From: CAZIKF01 sp964539825
GTDB taxonomy: Bacteria; Muiribacteriota; UBA6191
Length of the DNA stretch: 64,000 nucleotides
Direction: 5' to 3'
Assembly (NCBI GenBank): GCA_964539825.1
Contig: CAZIKF010000013.1
Location: forward strand, 55,207 to 119,206
Below, in pieces: positions 18,201-27,729 of this stretch (within the stretch, counting starts at the first letter, position 1; every line of letters begins with the position of its first letter). The translations under genes and the position numbers were made by a program. The notes below the pieces were generated by a model. It was not told the origin of the DNA. It ran no database searches and saw only the letters and a list, made by a program, of their open reading frames with translations.

Positions 18201-21200
18201 TACTCAGAATTTCAGCTTCCAGTTATTTGCCTTTGAATGTACAGGGCCCGACAGTGTATCCGGGCAGCAGTGCGGAATTCAGATTCCTTCTCAGGCGATT
18301 CACGATAGCCTGGATTGGACCGTCTCAAGTTTTGACACAAACTTTTTTGATTCTATTGGAGCTGACTCTGGACAGACCTCCCAAGATGGATTCATTGCCG
18401 TGATAAAGGAAAATCGGTGTGGAGTCGGGCTGATCAATATGACCATTACTGACTCCCAGGGATTCCAAGCTACAACCGATGCCTTTTCCTTGAATATTAC
18501 CTGTGTAGATGATGTCCCCCTATACGATTCAAATTATAGCGGAGCCCCTTTCCCAACCCTGTTGGTTCCTGAGGATAGCACTGAAAAAACCTTTTCTCTC
18601 ACAGCGATTGGATTTGAGTTGGTGGAAGGATTTTCAGAGACCCCGGCGGACTCGATGGTCTGGACTGTTCATACCACCTCACCCTCAGTCAACGACGGGA
18701 ATCTGACAACCTGGTTTATATCAGGACCTAATCTCAAGATCACCCCGAACCCAAATTTTTCCCACGTTCCTCCCGCTACCGAAGAGATTGTTTTGTGCGT
18801 GGAAGACTTGACTGGGAATAAGCCAACCAATGGGACCGTTACCCACCCCGATGGAACCGGTTTTGCCTGTATCATTGTACCGCTTCAGGTTTCCGCCTTT
18901 GATGACAGCCCCGAGATTAGCATCACCGGAGAAACACCTGCTTCACCGATTCCCTCACCCCTTGTGGGAATTGAAGATACAACTCTGACCACCCAGATAG
19001 GTTTGAATGACTCAGATGGTCCCTTCACCTCCGTGAATTGGACAGCGTCAATTCTCAGTGATCCTGGCTCGGTAATCAACACCATTACCTTTTCACTTAG
19101 CGCGGCGGTCGGGACTACCGGTGAGACCTGGACTATGGATGTGGTACCCAATGGCAATGCCTTTGGAGAGGCACTTGTGCTGCTTTCGGTAGCTACCACA
19201 GCATCGGCTAGCGACTCCCAGCAGGTGACCATTAGTTTTACCGAAGTAAATGATCAGCCCTTTATCAATGCCAGCCCTTGTACGCCGTCAAAAATCATAA
19301 CTGATGAGGGTTTCCCCGAATTTTCACTTACTCTAAGTCAGGGAGTAGTCACTGATGCTGACCCGGCTAGTGGAGTACCGGAGACCAATTTGTGGTCTTT
19401 GTCGAGGGTAGATTATCACGGCTCCTTCTTTGACGTGAGCCAGAATCTGACCATCACTACCACAGGTTCTTTCATCCCCGCGGCAAATTTAGTGAATTCA
19501 AAGGTGACCGTAGATCAAAATGCCACGCGACCTCTTTTTGAGATTCAGGTGAGCACAGGGGGAACTTTAACACTCTCTTCCTCATCTTTTGCATCCTTGA
19601 AAGACGCTACAATGGTATTTGATCTCACCGATCGCAGTGGGGGTGCAGGGGCGCTTACGACCCAGGGAGTGTGTAACCTGGTTGTGAATGACACTGGGAA
19701 TACTCCTCAAATCGATCCTGGAATTGAGGATCCTGCTATTTTGACCTTTAACGAGGATGAAACCCATGTGATTGAACTCAGTCCCTTTGAGCGGGATCCC
19801 TTCAACCCCTTCGATGCCGGAACCTTTGATGAGAATTTGCGGTGGTCTGTGAGGTTGCTGGATCCCACCACGTTGTTCTCAGAGAATGTACAGTATCCAT
19901 TGACTTACAGAGCTTATCTTCAAAATAAAAATCAGCAGGCAGGTTCTGATCTTAAAATCGCACTTGGACCTTTTGATCCTGAGTCTGACACTAATTTCAC
20001 GGGTGAGGATTCTGTGCCCCAGAGCGTCGACAGCCCTGTCTTCCTGGATCCGGTTCTCGATCGTCTATACATTCACGCGGCCCCGGATGTCTTCGGCCCA
20101 TTTGCCCTGCAGTTGCAACTTCATCGATTAAATGTTACCGGGGATCCGGCACCAGCAACCAAAATTCTGACATTGTCGATCCAGCCCGTTAATGATACTC
20201 CCGAAATCACAATTCTGGATCCATTGGATCCTTCTCTAGACGTGCAGGATTACACCTTTGAAATTCATGAAAATGATTCAGTGGGTCTTTTGGATCTAAG
20301 TACCTGGGAGAACGATGCCAGGGACTTTGTTCCCAACAAGGCAGGCGGGAATGGGCCTGGATCTAAGCTATTTTGGGACTATCCAAACCTGTCCACTTCC
20401 GATCCAGATACCTATCTACTGGGCTGTCCGCCACCCGCTTCGGCAAACTTTCTAGACCCGGTAACCAATGATTTTCTGTGTATTAAGCCTGGAAACAAGG
20501 TTGGCGGAATCAGTGTCAAGACCGCAGATCTGACTCTCAAGATCAGGGACTTTGATATTCCTGTTCCGGTACAAAGAGAAATAAAGGTTCAGGTAAATGG
20601 CTCTAATGATCCTCCCAGGATTGCTAATTTAGGGACCGGAAATCTTGGATTGAGTGTTCCCGAGGATTCGCCTGGAACGAGCTTTAGTCTCTCATTATTT
20701 GCCCAGGATGAAGAGGAAGCACTGGTTGTCTTTCAAGATGCACAGGGGGTTTTCCATACGAATATTGAGCGAATGGAATGGTATTTTCATGAAACTCTCC
20801 TGGGAGAGGCCTTTTCAATAGGGACCCTGCCTTCCTCCACTTCCCTGGTACAGATCGTGACAGGTTTCGGTTCCCTGGAAATCATCCCTCCGTCGGATTC
20901 ATCTCCAGCGGTACTGGCGGTTACTCCTCTTAGCGATGTGGCTCTCACCCAGGATATATTCATGGTTCTGTGTGATCTTGGCACTCCTTTGGGTTCTTCT
21001 GACCGTCTATGCACATCGACGGAAGTATCCATCATTGTCACAAACTTCAATGACAATCCGGAGGCCTCCTTTCCTCCGTCCTTGTTCGTTACACCTGAAG
21101 GCGGCTGTATTTCCGTAGACCTGACCCAGTTCTCCACTGATAAGGACCAGGATGCCTTAACCTGGAGTATTAAAGCCGGTACTATCAAGACCGTGACCTT

Positions 21201-24200
21201 TGAAGACTCCGTCTTTAACTTTCCAATTCTTACCCTCAATAACAATATTTTTGAGATGAGGCCCCAGGGGCAAGATCAGTCCTGTTCTCTTCCAGAGTCC
21301 GCTATCGGAGCACTCTCCCAGAGAGCCTTTGGCTCTCTTACCATCGTGTTCAAGCTGACTGACGGACAGCAGAGCGTAGAATTTGGTCAACCGTTGAGCT
21401 TCACACCCATATGGTATGCCCCTGAAATATTGTTGGGGGGCCAGATTGATGCGGTGAGTGGGAGATGGGAGCTTGATGAAGATACATCCTTGAGTTCCCC
21501 CAACACATTGCAAAGCCTGGAGAATTCCACCTTTCTTTCAGATGCGGATTGGGGAGGAACTCTCCAGGGATATGGAGAAACCATCGATGATTTTCACTGG
21601 TCTCTTCTCTATCAAGGTATCGCAACTGATGTATTTACAACAGATAGCTTTCGTCTTTCGATTGAGACCAGTCCAGGTGCTCTTTTCCAGGATAAGATCT
21701 TATTCGAACCTTTTTCCAACCAGGTTACTGAAGGTGTGAGTCTAACCCTGCGAGTGACGGACTCCCAGGGGCTGAGTGATGAGCAGACGATCACGATTGT
21801 AATTAATGCGATTAATGATGCCCCGAGGATTACAGACTTTCCCCCTACTCTTTGTAACCTCCTGGGAGTCCCGGCCACTGTTTCCGGACGTAGAGCTGTT
21901 TGTATGTTTGAAGACACCACCACGGTTTTGGACTTTTCTGGTACGATTTCTGATCCCCTGGATGTCCCTCCCGACCCCTTGACTTTTTCCATATTCAGCG
22001 GGGTTCCGGGAGAAAACTTTTCCGAAGGTCCTACACTTTTTTGTTCTCCTCCAACCGGCCCGGATTTGAGTTTCACATCTAGTGTTTTTTCAGTTCAAAT
22101 AGATAACAGCGCTGATACCTTTACAGTCTCTGGTCTGCTCAATCAAAACCATCAATCTCAATCCATGGGTGAGACTTTGACTGTCTGTGTTTCAGATAAT
22201 CAGGCCTATATGTCCACCGCTGTCCAGATCTATGTTCTTCCTACCAATGATGATCCCATAATTCTCGTGCCTCTGGACGGTGTTGAGTTCATTGTGTCTG
22301 AAGATAGCGAGATCACAACGGATCTGGTTGGGAACGACGCATTGGATGGACTTGCGCTTTTTGATCCCGGGGTTCTGCAATGGCGGATTGTACGCGATGA
22401 CGGATCTTCTCAGCAGGATCATATTTTCGAACCCTCCGCAGACGGCACTGAGCTGGTGATCCGCCCCGCTCCAGAATTTAATTCGATATCTCCTATAGCC
22501 TATACTCTGTTTCTGGAGGAAATTTTAGACGCAGGTCGCTCGGCGTCCGTGTCCTTTACGGTCTCTTCCTTTCCAGTGAATGATCCTCCCTCCATCAGGG
22601 AGTTGACTGGGAATCCGGAACTTTTTCTAACGGTTGGGGAAGACGTAACCAAATCCCACCTTCTGCGAGATCATCTAGCAGTTGATGATCAAGAGGGTGT
22701 GGCACCGGGGACCCACACCTGGTCCTTTAGTGACACCACGGTTTTAACGGAAGGAATTCGACTTTCTCCCAGCGGGAATTCAGTCCGATTTTTACTCCAG
22801 AATCCCACAGATGTGAATGGAGCCGCGACCCTCCTGGTTGAAACTACGGCAGCAGAAACCACCGGAGTTCTGGATGGACTCAGTCTCTTTGTACTGGATA
22901 CAGCCGAATTTAATTCCCAGACCGGCCTGGGATATCTCTCCGATGTCATCGAGATTGGATACCAGTTCCTCTCAGAAAACGATCCTCCCGTGATTCAGGC
23001 CATATTGCCTGATGGAGATAGTGTTAAAGTTCGAAAAAATGATTCCCAGGGGGTTGTGATTGATCTATCCAGCTGGAAAATTGATGGAGATACGGCCCAA
23101 AATCAGCTTTGCTTTGATCTTGCTGGATTCGACCGCTCAAAAGTTCTTCCCTTCTTTCGTGAAGGCTATGGGCCACCTGTTCAAGGGCAGACTAATTGTA
23201 CCCAGGATCTTCTTACAATTATTCCGGTGAGCGGGGTGCAGGGATTAGCTTCCATACAGATTATTCTTTTTGATACTGTAGACCTTAACTCCGCCAGCTA
23301 TACCATTCCCGTACAGATTGTAGATCCCGTCCCTCAATTTTTGTCGGAAAAGCTCTCTGTTGCCAGTCTAACCTTCACTTCTGACACCACCTTTCTTGTA
23401 CCTCTTCAGGACCTCATCCTGGATGATCAGTCGGTGAGTACCAACGGTCTTACAACCTTGGATTCAAGTTTTGCGGGCTTCTTCATTCTAAATCCCAGTC
23501 TCACCGATTTAGCGCTTGTTTCCTTTGAGTCAGGAGATCTAAAAGTAGATCCGGACTACGAGGGTTTTGCGGATGGTTCAAGAACCTTTACGCTTTTTTA
23601 TAAGGATAGCGAAGATAACATAGTCAGCCTCACCCCAACGGTAACCAAGAAGCATGCATTTTTGGAGTGGGCCAGGTATGACGATGCTAATGGGACCGGA
23701 AATTATGACGCCGGTGATCGACTTGTTCTAAAGTTTTCAAATACATCTCTTGGGGCTACGGGTATGACCACCTCAGCCGCTTTGACCACCAGTGTTCCAG
23801 GGGATCTCATTACCACTACAAACCTGGTACAAGCGATTAAGCCTATGAATGGAACCGTTGAAAAACTCAACAGTCTTGGCTTGCCCATTCGAAAAATTGA
23901 ATTTCTGGACTCAGCTCTACGGTTCTCAAATCGTACCGCGGCTTACATGGAGATCACCCTTAATGAAAATTCCCTTGATCCCCAGATTGACAAGATTCGA
24001 GGCTCAGGTACGGTGAGCGATCCTACCACTCAATCCCTGGTTTACTCCTCTGGTCTGAAACCATATGACAGAACGGTGAATCTGGATATCTCCAATGACG
24101 TGCATCCGCCTCGAGTGATCTCAGCCGTATTGATTGATCGAAATGGGGATGGATTTCAGGTTTTTAAACAGCAAGATGAAATTCATGTTTTTGCAAGCGA

Positions 24201-27200
24201 GCACTTACAGAATCTAGTTTCTTCCGATCCGCTGGACAGTTTTCTCTTCTCCAACCTTGTGCTTGGGACGGGGTCTATAGCAACTTTGGAGGGGAACCGA
24301 GTTATGATCACTTTGGGCACGGGCGCACAGGTGGTCCCTGCGTTCTTTCCCACCCTGAAACCTAAATCCACCCTGCAGGATCTCAGTGGAAATATTATTT
24401 CAAATACCCCCGGAGATATTGATTTGATTACCACCGACTCCCGGGGACCGACGATTGAAATAATTGAGTATGACAAGAGAAGTTCAGATCCTAGTCTTTA
24501 TAGAGAGGGGGACAAACTCTATATCACCTTTAGTGAGCCGCTATTGAGAATTTCAGTACCCGCCACCAATCTTTCGGCGGAACTAGATCAGGCGTTTGGG
24601 TTAATTCCTGGAGAGAGTTTTGGCTCTGTGCCTGTATTGGAATGGGCTGATGAAGATAAGGTGTTGATTATCACTTTTGGTTCGGGTGCGTCGGGTCTTT
24701 CGGGAGGTAGTTCGGGAACAAAAATCAGAATCAGTGCTCCGATTTCAGATCTTAGCGGGAATCAGGCTGGCGAAGGATTGATCATAGAAGACTTTGGCCA
24801 GACCCTGCCAGAAGGGGATACGATTGCTCCTACCCTGCGCGTAGAGCTCTATAGGGGTGGTTTAGAACTAGACGAGGAAGTGTTTGATTTTATTGGTCCA
24901 GGCTTACTAGAGATTCGAGCAGTTTTCAGTGATACGCAAAATAATGTGCCGAGAATCAAAATTTCACAGGGATCACTGGTTTACGCAAGTTCCCCGATGC
25001 AGTCGGCTAGTTTTGATCCTTCAGGAAAACAGTGGATCTTTATTCAAAATGTAGGAGTGGATGATGGGACTTTGTTCATCGACGGGGTAAGAGTTCTCGA
25101 TATAGAGGGTGAAAATGATCCAATTTCCGGAAAAGATCTGGTTTTTTTGCCTCCTACTTCATACCGCGTAGACTCCAAGCCCCCTATCTTTACCATCAAT
25201 CCCTTTGGACAGTTACAGGCCATTGATGGTCAAGATAAGGAAACCACCGATAAGAGTGCCTTGCTGATTAGCGGAAGTGCCAATGAAATTCTGGATTCCC
25301 TGCAGGTCCAAATTGAGTTTCCAACAGAGGAAGTTGTACTTTCCAGTTCACTAGATGAAAACCGCAGGGATTTTCAAATTACCGTAGCAAACCTACAGCC
25401 CGGAGACAACCTGATTAAATTACTCGGGTCTGATCAAGCAGGTAATGTAGGGATAAAGACTGTGCTGATACATCGTCTTGGTGAAGGTAGCGGCAGCACC
25501 GCTCCGGATGATCCGAGAGACCGGGATTCAGATGGGGTATTGAACTTTGAAGATGCTTTTCCAGATAATGCTCTTGAACAATATGATACCGATGGTGATT
25601 CCATTGGAGATCAGGCGGATTCCGATGATGATGGAGATGGAATCCCTGATGTAGATGAGCGTGCGGTATTTCTACACTCGGAGCTAACGGATCTCTCCCT
25701 GGATTCGGATAATGATGGAATTCCCAATCTATTTGATCCTGATATCGATGCGGATGGAATTTTCAATGAGAATGAACCCGGGTTTACGGATCCGTTTCAT
25801 CTCACGGGAAGGGCTTTGGATACTGATAATGACGGCCTGATGAACCATGAAGATCAAGATGACGATTCCGATGCCCTGACAGATCTGCAGGAAAGATCAC
25901 TGGGTACTAACGTTTTGAATAGGGATACGGACGGGGACGGGATACTGGATGGACAGGATGGATTTCCCCTGAATCCTCTCAACACTGTGGATCTGGGAGT
26001 TTATGGAGCAGACACTTCCGATTTTGATCAGGATGGAATCATCAACCAGGAAGATCCCTTTCCCTTTGATAAAGATCAGGATGGGATTCCCGATCATATA
26101 GATCCAGATGATGATAATGACGGAATCTTAGACTTACAAGAAGACATATTAGTAGTAAGCATCTCTGATTTTGATGGGGATGGTATCGATAATACCCTGG
26201 ACCCATTTCCCTGTGACGTGAATCAAGACGGTATCCCGGAGTCTTCCTTCATAGGAGCGTCCATACCGCTGTCTTTATTTGATGACCAAGATAACGATTG
26301 TATCCCTGATTCCCGCGATGAAGACGGGGATGGAAATAATATCCCCGATCAACTTGAAGAGGTCCTGGAAGATGAGCCGCTATCTTCTGGTAATGCGGCT
26401 GTAGCAGTGCCGAGGGATGCTGCTGGAAATCTCAGAGTATCGATCCCTATAACTGGTTTGGTATCTGAGATTCTGTACGATGCAAAGGTTTTATCAGAAG
26501 ATTACCAGGATCTATCTACTGCTGATTTTCGTTTAGCTCCCGATTCGGACCTTGTGGATCTTGTTCCCGTTATCCAGGTAAAGGATTCTTCTCAAAGTAT
26601 ACTAAACCAGGGTCGGCCAAGCGGATTCGAGACTCTCGGGAAAGTTCTGAGTCTAAGGGGTCGGATTAAGGCTGGGAAAACGGTTAAATTTCCTTTCCCG
26701 CTTCCCGGATTCTTAAGGTTTCAAAATACACTCAATGCCAGCGACTTTCGCCTTGAATTTTTCGATTCGGATTCGGAACTTTGGATTCAAGATGGCGAGG
26801 GTTTCGAGTTTCGTTCAGGCATACCGATTTTATACGCTGAAATTTCCCACTTTTCTGAATGGCGTGTCCTCAAGAGTACCACTTTAAATACTTCAGGAAC
26901 CCTTGCAGCGGTCGGATCTTCGGGTGGAGGTGGCTGTTTCGTAGCCACTGCCGCGACTGGAAATCCAGATTCATGGCTAGTGAGGTATTTTCAGGAATTT
27001 CGTGATGCTTGGCTTCTACAAAGATCCGGCGGGTCTTGGATGATGGACACCTATTACCACTATTCGCCGCCTGTTGCACAAAGAATTGAATCTAGCGCGA
27101 TTCTGAGAAGTCTGGTCTTGGCTTTTCTTATTATCCTGATTCCAGTCAGCTTCATTTTGTGGAATTTCTGGGAGTTTCTGGCCTTAATTCTTCTATTAGC

Positions 27201-27240
27201 CGTTGCAGTGACGCTGCGCAAAGCCCTGTTTAAATTCTGA
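15268..27240 (+). CDS. Giant cadherin-like/TSP3 surface protein with CFI-box C-terminus
   Basis: The gene has 3,990 codons. The order of parts is as follows. Signal peptide (1-20). Lamin-tail-like domain ('GSLIITEVVLDDDGVY', about 30-190). About eleven cadherin-like beta domains to about residue 2700, each ending in an N-D-x-P type linker ('VNDQPFI', 'VNDTPEI', 'SNDPPRI', 'INDAPRI', 'TNDDPII', 'VNDPPSI', 'ENDPPVI'). Ig/SwmB-like domains with 'DLSGN' (to about 3300). TSP3-type calcium repeats (about 3418-3705, 'DSDNDGIPN', 'DTDGDGILDGQD'). A domain resembling the choice-of-anchor family ending 'ISHFSEWRV'. Last, Gly-rich 'GGGGCFVATAATG' at Cys3890, with 'FRDAWLL' and 'YYHYSPP', then two hydrophobic helices at the C-terminus. 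This end is the CFI-box C-terminal module, thought to be a sorting or anchoring signal. Probably a calcium-stiffened adhesin or matrix protein. Confidence 0.88.
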   Translation: MRFFLSLILLLNAVHTVDSATIPSLSESPHRGSLIITEVVLDDDGVYAALPAQGSEATITGFGGNWKHSTDVDLLIELKNVSGSTLDLEGFELMYIVEPYDFASDSTLESTGTAGYDLCGIQSNSSEGYNVQTNTLSSSSGSIPVSPGDFVMIFENPGAGGISFSAANEIIIPKNTVGAFAGGARHQYPVAASDYPANGGSSVGYDRIMLTVLNGFSNGQAPEKNIDGILQGDNKTDSVRRPYSYLGPDDGGVPRTCIGNAWTSDAAYLRDGWIGNAVFDGTVIPDTGVDLPVVSHRFTILLLDDNGNLVDVFSVSRSVSDLNAQSNLSALVNASSQLFDFSSAGPGMVKTADNSGSDIPLNQFGYSKKTLVAASSRDSYVLTGVSLGTFEETTGSGANNEIGDPKFTYDDTLSRVDVLRSPPSKSHIAGQPNGGSEGDPGSQYRLSVKVLDENSTNQVQNVLFKIFRVSEPTLLFPTDFLGTSHNAVTDRWEADFSPDSSSFGFLNISTSYGVLLRISDQLGTKNETMRSGSSTFTSLLTGPVISSFTTIPSLPVSAPQGSAIQVSVEAVDFGTSVLKSVVLSVFNAASAGFVPGEAYVMSLQGNDVYEYSYIIPGSTAVTPGTTYYFQITATDGFGASSTFALTSSTFEPKTSPFLNPSPFPISTVQSRTTTISNLRDITVFDGAGGSDVVTYTVKEFSPLINSCTLDPQDGKGDPQKLVIVSSSTAGTGYCTLTLDVPSAQGISNEQTIIITILQTSDTLLNSFLAAPSEIAANPSAISTRTKSSFSEFVEFQADLFDLDGLNNGSVQLHFVITDTVLLNVAGFPAQITTAYSVFMYDDGLDDRTPSSNANGVIGFGQRYISGSEYVLNDNDRLTNASLITPIAGGETFPPGGATPDFHLFRADLSAPNNDIYHIDLRPNNFSFSTHYRLDLEIEDNNANTTYLQDVGIAAIFAGPGWVQPASNESEFSGTESTNTQNFSFQLFAFECTGPDSVSGQQCGIQIPSQAIHDSLDWTVSSFDTNFFDSIGADSGQTSQDGFIAVIKENRCGVGLINMTITDSQGFQATTDAFSLNITCVDDVPLYDSNYSGAPFPTLLVPEDSTEKTFSLTAIGFELVEGFSETPADSMVWTVHTTSPSVNDGNLTTWFISGPNLKITPNPNFSHVPPATEEIVLCVEDLTGNKPTNGTVTHPDGTGFACIIVPLQVSAFDDSPEISITGETPASPIPSPLVGIEDTTLTTQIGLNDSDGPFTSVNWTASILSDPGSVINTITFSLSAAVGTTGETWTMDVVPNGNAFGEALVLLSVATTASASDSQQVTISFTEVNDQPFINASPCTPSKIITDEGFPEFSLTLSQGVVTDADPASGVPETNLWSLSRVDYHGSFFDVSQNLTITTTGSFIPAANLVNSKVTVDQNATRPLFEIQVSTGGTLTLSSSSFASLKDATMVFDLTDRSGGAGALTTQGVCNLVVNDTGNTPQIDPGIEDPAILTFNEDETHVIELSPFERDPFNPFDAGTFDENLRWSVRLLDPTTLFSENVQYPLTYRAYLQNKNQQAGSDLKIALGPFDPESDTNFTGEDSVPQSVDSPVFLDPVLDRLYIHAAPDVFGPFALQLQLHRLNVTGDPAPATKILTLSIQPVNDTPEITILDPLDPSLDVQDYTFEIHENDSVGLLDLSTWENDARDFVPNKAGGNGPGSKLFWDYPNLSTSDPDTYLLGCPPPASANFLDPVTNDFLCIKPGNKVGGISVKTADLTLKIRDFDIPVPVQREIKVQVNGSNDPPRIANLGTGNLGLSVPEDSPGTSFSLSLFAQDEEEALVVFQDAQGVFHTNIERMEWYFHETLLGEAFSIGTLPSSTSLVQIVTGFGSLEIIPPSDSSPAVLAVTPLSDVALTQDIFMVLCDLGTPLGSSDRLCTSTEVSIIVTNFNDNPEASFPPSLFVTPEGGCISVDLTQFSTDKDQDALTWSIKAGTIKTVTFEDSVFNFPILTLNNNIFEMRPQGQDQSCSLPESAIGALSQRAFGSLTIVFKLTDGQQSVEFGQPLSFTPIWYAPEILLGGQIDAVSGRWELDEDTSLSSPNTLQSLENSTFLSDADWGGTLQGYGETIDDFHWSLLYQGIATDVFTTDSFRLSIETSPGALFQDKILFEPFSNQVTEGVSLTLRVTDSQGLSDEQTITIVINAINDAPRITDFPPTLCNLLGVPATVSGRRAVCMFEDTTTVLDFSGTISDPLDVPPDPLTFSIFSGVPGENFSEGPTLFCSPPTGPDLSFTSSVFSVQIDNSADTFTVSGLLNQNHQSQSMGETLTVCVSDNQAYMSTAVQIYVLPTNDDPIILVPLDGVEFIVSEDSEITTDLVGNDALDGLALFDPGVLQWRIVRDDGSSQQDHIFEPSADGTELVIRPAPEFNSISPIAYTLFLEEILDAGRSASVSFTVSSFPVNDPPSIRELTGNPELFLTVGEDVTKSHLLRDHLAVDDQEGVAPGTHTWSFSDTTVLTEGIRLSPSGNSVRFLLQNPTDVNGAATLLVETTAAETTGVLDGLSLFVLDTAEFNSQTGLGYLSDVIEIGYQFLSENDPPVIQAILPDGDSVKVRKNDSQGVVIDLSSWKIDGDTAQNQLCFDLAGFDRSKVLPFFREGYGPPVQGQTNCTQDLLTIIPVSGVQGLASIQIILFDTVDLNSASYTIPVQIVDPVPQFLSEKLSVASLTFTSDTTFLVPLQDLILDDQSVSTNGLTTLDSSFAGFFILNPSLTDLALVSFESGDLKVDPDYEGFADGSRTFTLFYKDSEDNIVSLTPTVTKKHAFLEWARYDDANGTGNYDAGDRLVLKFSNTSLGATGMTTSAALTTSVPGDLITTTNLVQAIKPMNGTVEKLNSLGLPIRKIEFLDSALRFSNRTAAYMEITLNENSLDPQIDKIRGSGTVSDPTTQSLVYSSGLKPYDRTVNLDISNDVHPPRVISAVLIDRNGDGFQVFKQQDEIHVFASEHLQNLVSSDPLDSFLFSNLVLGTGSIATLEGNRVMITLGTGAQVVPAFFPTLKPKSTLQDLSGNIISNTPGDIDLITTDSRGPTIEIIEYDKRSSDPSLYREGDKLYITFSEPLLRISVPATNLSAELDQAFGLIPGESFGSVPVLEWADEDKVLIITFGSGASGLSGGSSGTKIRISAPISDLSGNQAGEGLIIEDFGQTLPEGDTIAPTLRVELYRGGLELDEEVFDFIGPGLLEIRAVFSDTQNNVPRIKISQGSLVYASSPMQSASFDPSGKQWIFIQNVGVDDGTLFIDGVRVLDIEGENDPISGKDLVFLPPTSYRVDSKPPIFTINPFGQLQAIDGQDKETTDKSALLISGSANEILDSLQVQIEFPTEEVVLSSSLDENRRDFQITVANLQPGDNLIKLLGSDQAGNVGIKTVLIHRLGEGSGSTAPDDPRDRDSDGVLNFEDAFPDNALEQYDTDGDSIGDQADSDDDGDGIPDVDERAVFLHSELTDLSLDSDNDGIPNLFDPDIDADGIFNENEPGFTDPFHLTGRALDTDNDGLMNHEDQDDDSDALTDLQERSLGTNVLNRDTDGDGILDGQDGFPLNPLNTVDLGVYGADTSDFDQDGIINQEDPFPFDKDQDGIPDHIDPDDDNDGILDLQEDILVVSISDFDGDGIDNTLDPFPCDVNQDGIPESSFIGASIPLSLFDDQDNDCIPDSRDEDGDGNNIPDQLEEVLEDEPLSSGNAAVAVPRDAAGNLRVSIPITGLVSEILYDAKVLSEDYQDLSTADFRLAPDSDLVDLVPVIQVKDSSQSILNQGRPSGFETLGKVLSLRGRIKAGKTVKFPFPLPGFLRFQNTLNASDFRLEFFDSDSELWIQDGEGFEFRSGIPILYAEISHFSEWRVLKSTTLNTSGTLAAVGSSGGGGCFVATAATGNPDSWLVRYFQEFRDAWLLQRSGGSWMMDTYYHYSPPVAQRIESSAILRSLVLAFLIILIPVSFILWNFWEFLALILLLAVAVTLRKALFKF

Positions 27241-27297
27241 GATGTATCTCAAAGCAGTGTGATCAAACTAGATCAAAGACATGCTCTTAGGAAATAA

Positions 27298-27370
27298 AGG
27301 CGATAGGCGGATTCGAACCGCCGGTACAAGGATTTGCAATCCCATGCCTTACCAACTTGGCTATATCGCC
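27298..27370 (-). tRNA. tRNA-Cys(GCA)
   Basis: Cloverleaf read on the minus strand with a 7-bp acceptor GGCGATA/TATCGCC, anticodon loop TTGCAAA and T-arm GGCGGTTCGAATCCGCC. Discriminator U73 is the Cys identity base. The 3' CCA is not encoded. Last in a four-tRNA operon. Confidence 0.95.
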
Positions 27371-27388
27371 TTGAGGAATCTAGACCCA

Positions 27389-27461
27389 TGGGTAGAGAGG
27401 GAATTGAACCCCCGACACGAAGATTTTCAGTCTTCTGCTCTACCGACTGAGCTATCTACCC
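27389..27461 (-). tRNA. tRNA-Phe(GAA)
   Basis: Acceptor GGGTAGA/TCTACCC, anticodon loop CTGAAAA, T-arm GGGGGTTCAATTCCCTC, discriminator A. CCA not encoded. Third in the operon. Confidence 0.95.
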
Positions 27462-27478
27462 CTAGGCCATACACTAAA

Positions 27479-27552
27479 CGGGGCTGACGAGACTCGAACT
27501 CGCGGCCTCCTGCGTGACAGGCAGGCACTCTAACCAACTGAGCTACAACCCC
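27479..27552 (-). tRNA. tRNA-Asp(GTC)
   Basis: Acceptor GGGGTTG/CAGCCCC, anticodon stem-loop CCTGC-CTGTCAC-GCAGG, discriminator G73 (the Asp identity base). CCA not encoded. Second in the operon. Confidence 0.95.
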
Positions 27553-27559
27553 TTGGTGG

Positions 27560-27633
27560 TGGGCGTTAAAGGACTCGAACCTATGACCCCCTGCTTGTAA
27601 GGCAGGTGCTCTAACCAGCTGAGCTAAACGCCC
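27560..27633 (-). tRNA. tRNA-Val(TAC)
   Basis: Acceptor GGGCGTT/AACGCCC, anticodon stem-loop CCTGC-CTTACAA-GCAGG, discriminator A73. CCA not encoded. First in the Val-Asp-Phe-Cys operon. Confidence 0.95.
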
Positions 27634-27686
27634 TAACTCTTCAGGAAAATTTCAAACAAATATCCAATTTCCCGATTGGCCAGACG

Positions 27687-27714
27687 AGTCTATCATATTT
27701 CCCTAAAAAGGCAA
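27687..27714 (-). promoter_or_regulatory. tRNA operon promoter
   Basis: On the minus strand TTGCCT (27714-27709), 16 nt, then TAGACT (27692-27687), about 53 nt before tRNA-Val. Confidence 0.5.
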
Positions 27715-27729
27715 GGCTTGGGGAGCGGC

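Noticed and set aside
20787..22076. Antisense frames of 118-154 codons inside the giant gene
   Set aside because: Low-stop antisense artefacts of a long, biased gene; no start signals or known motifs.
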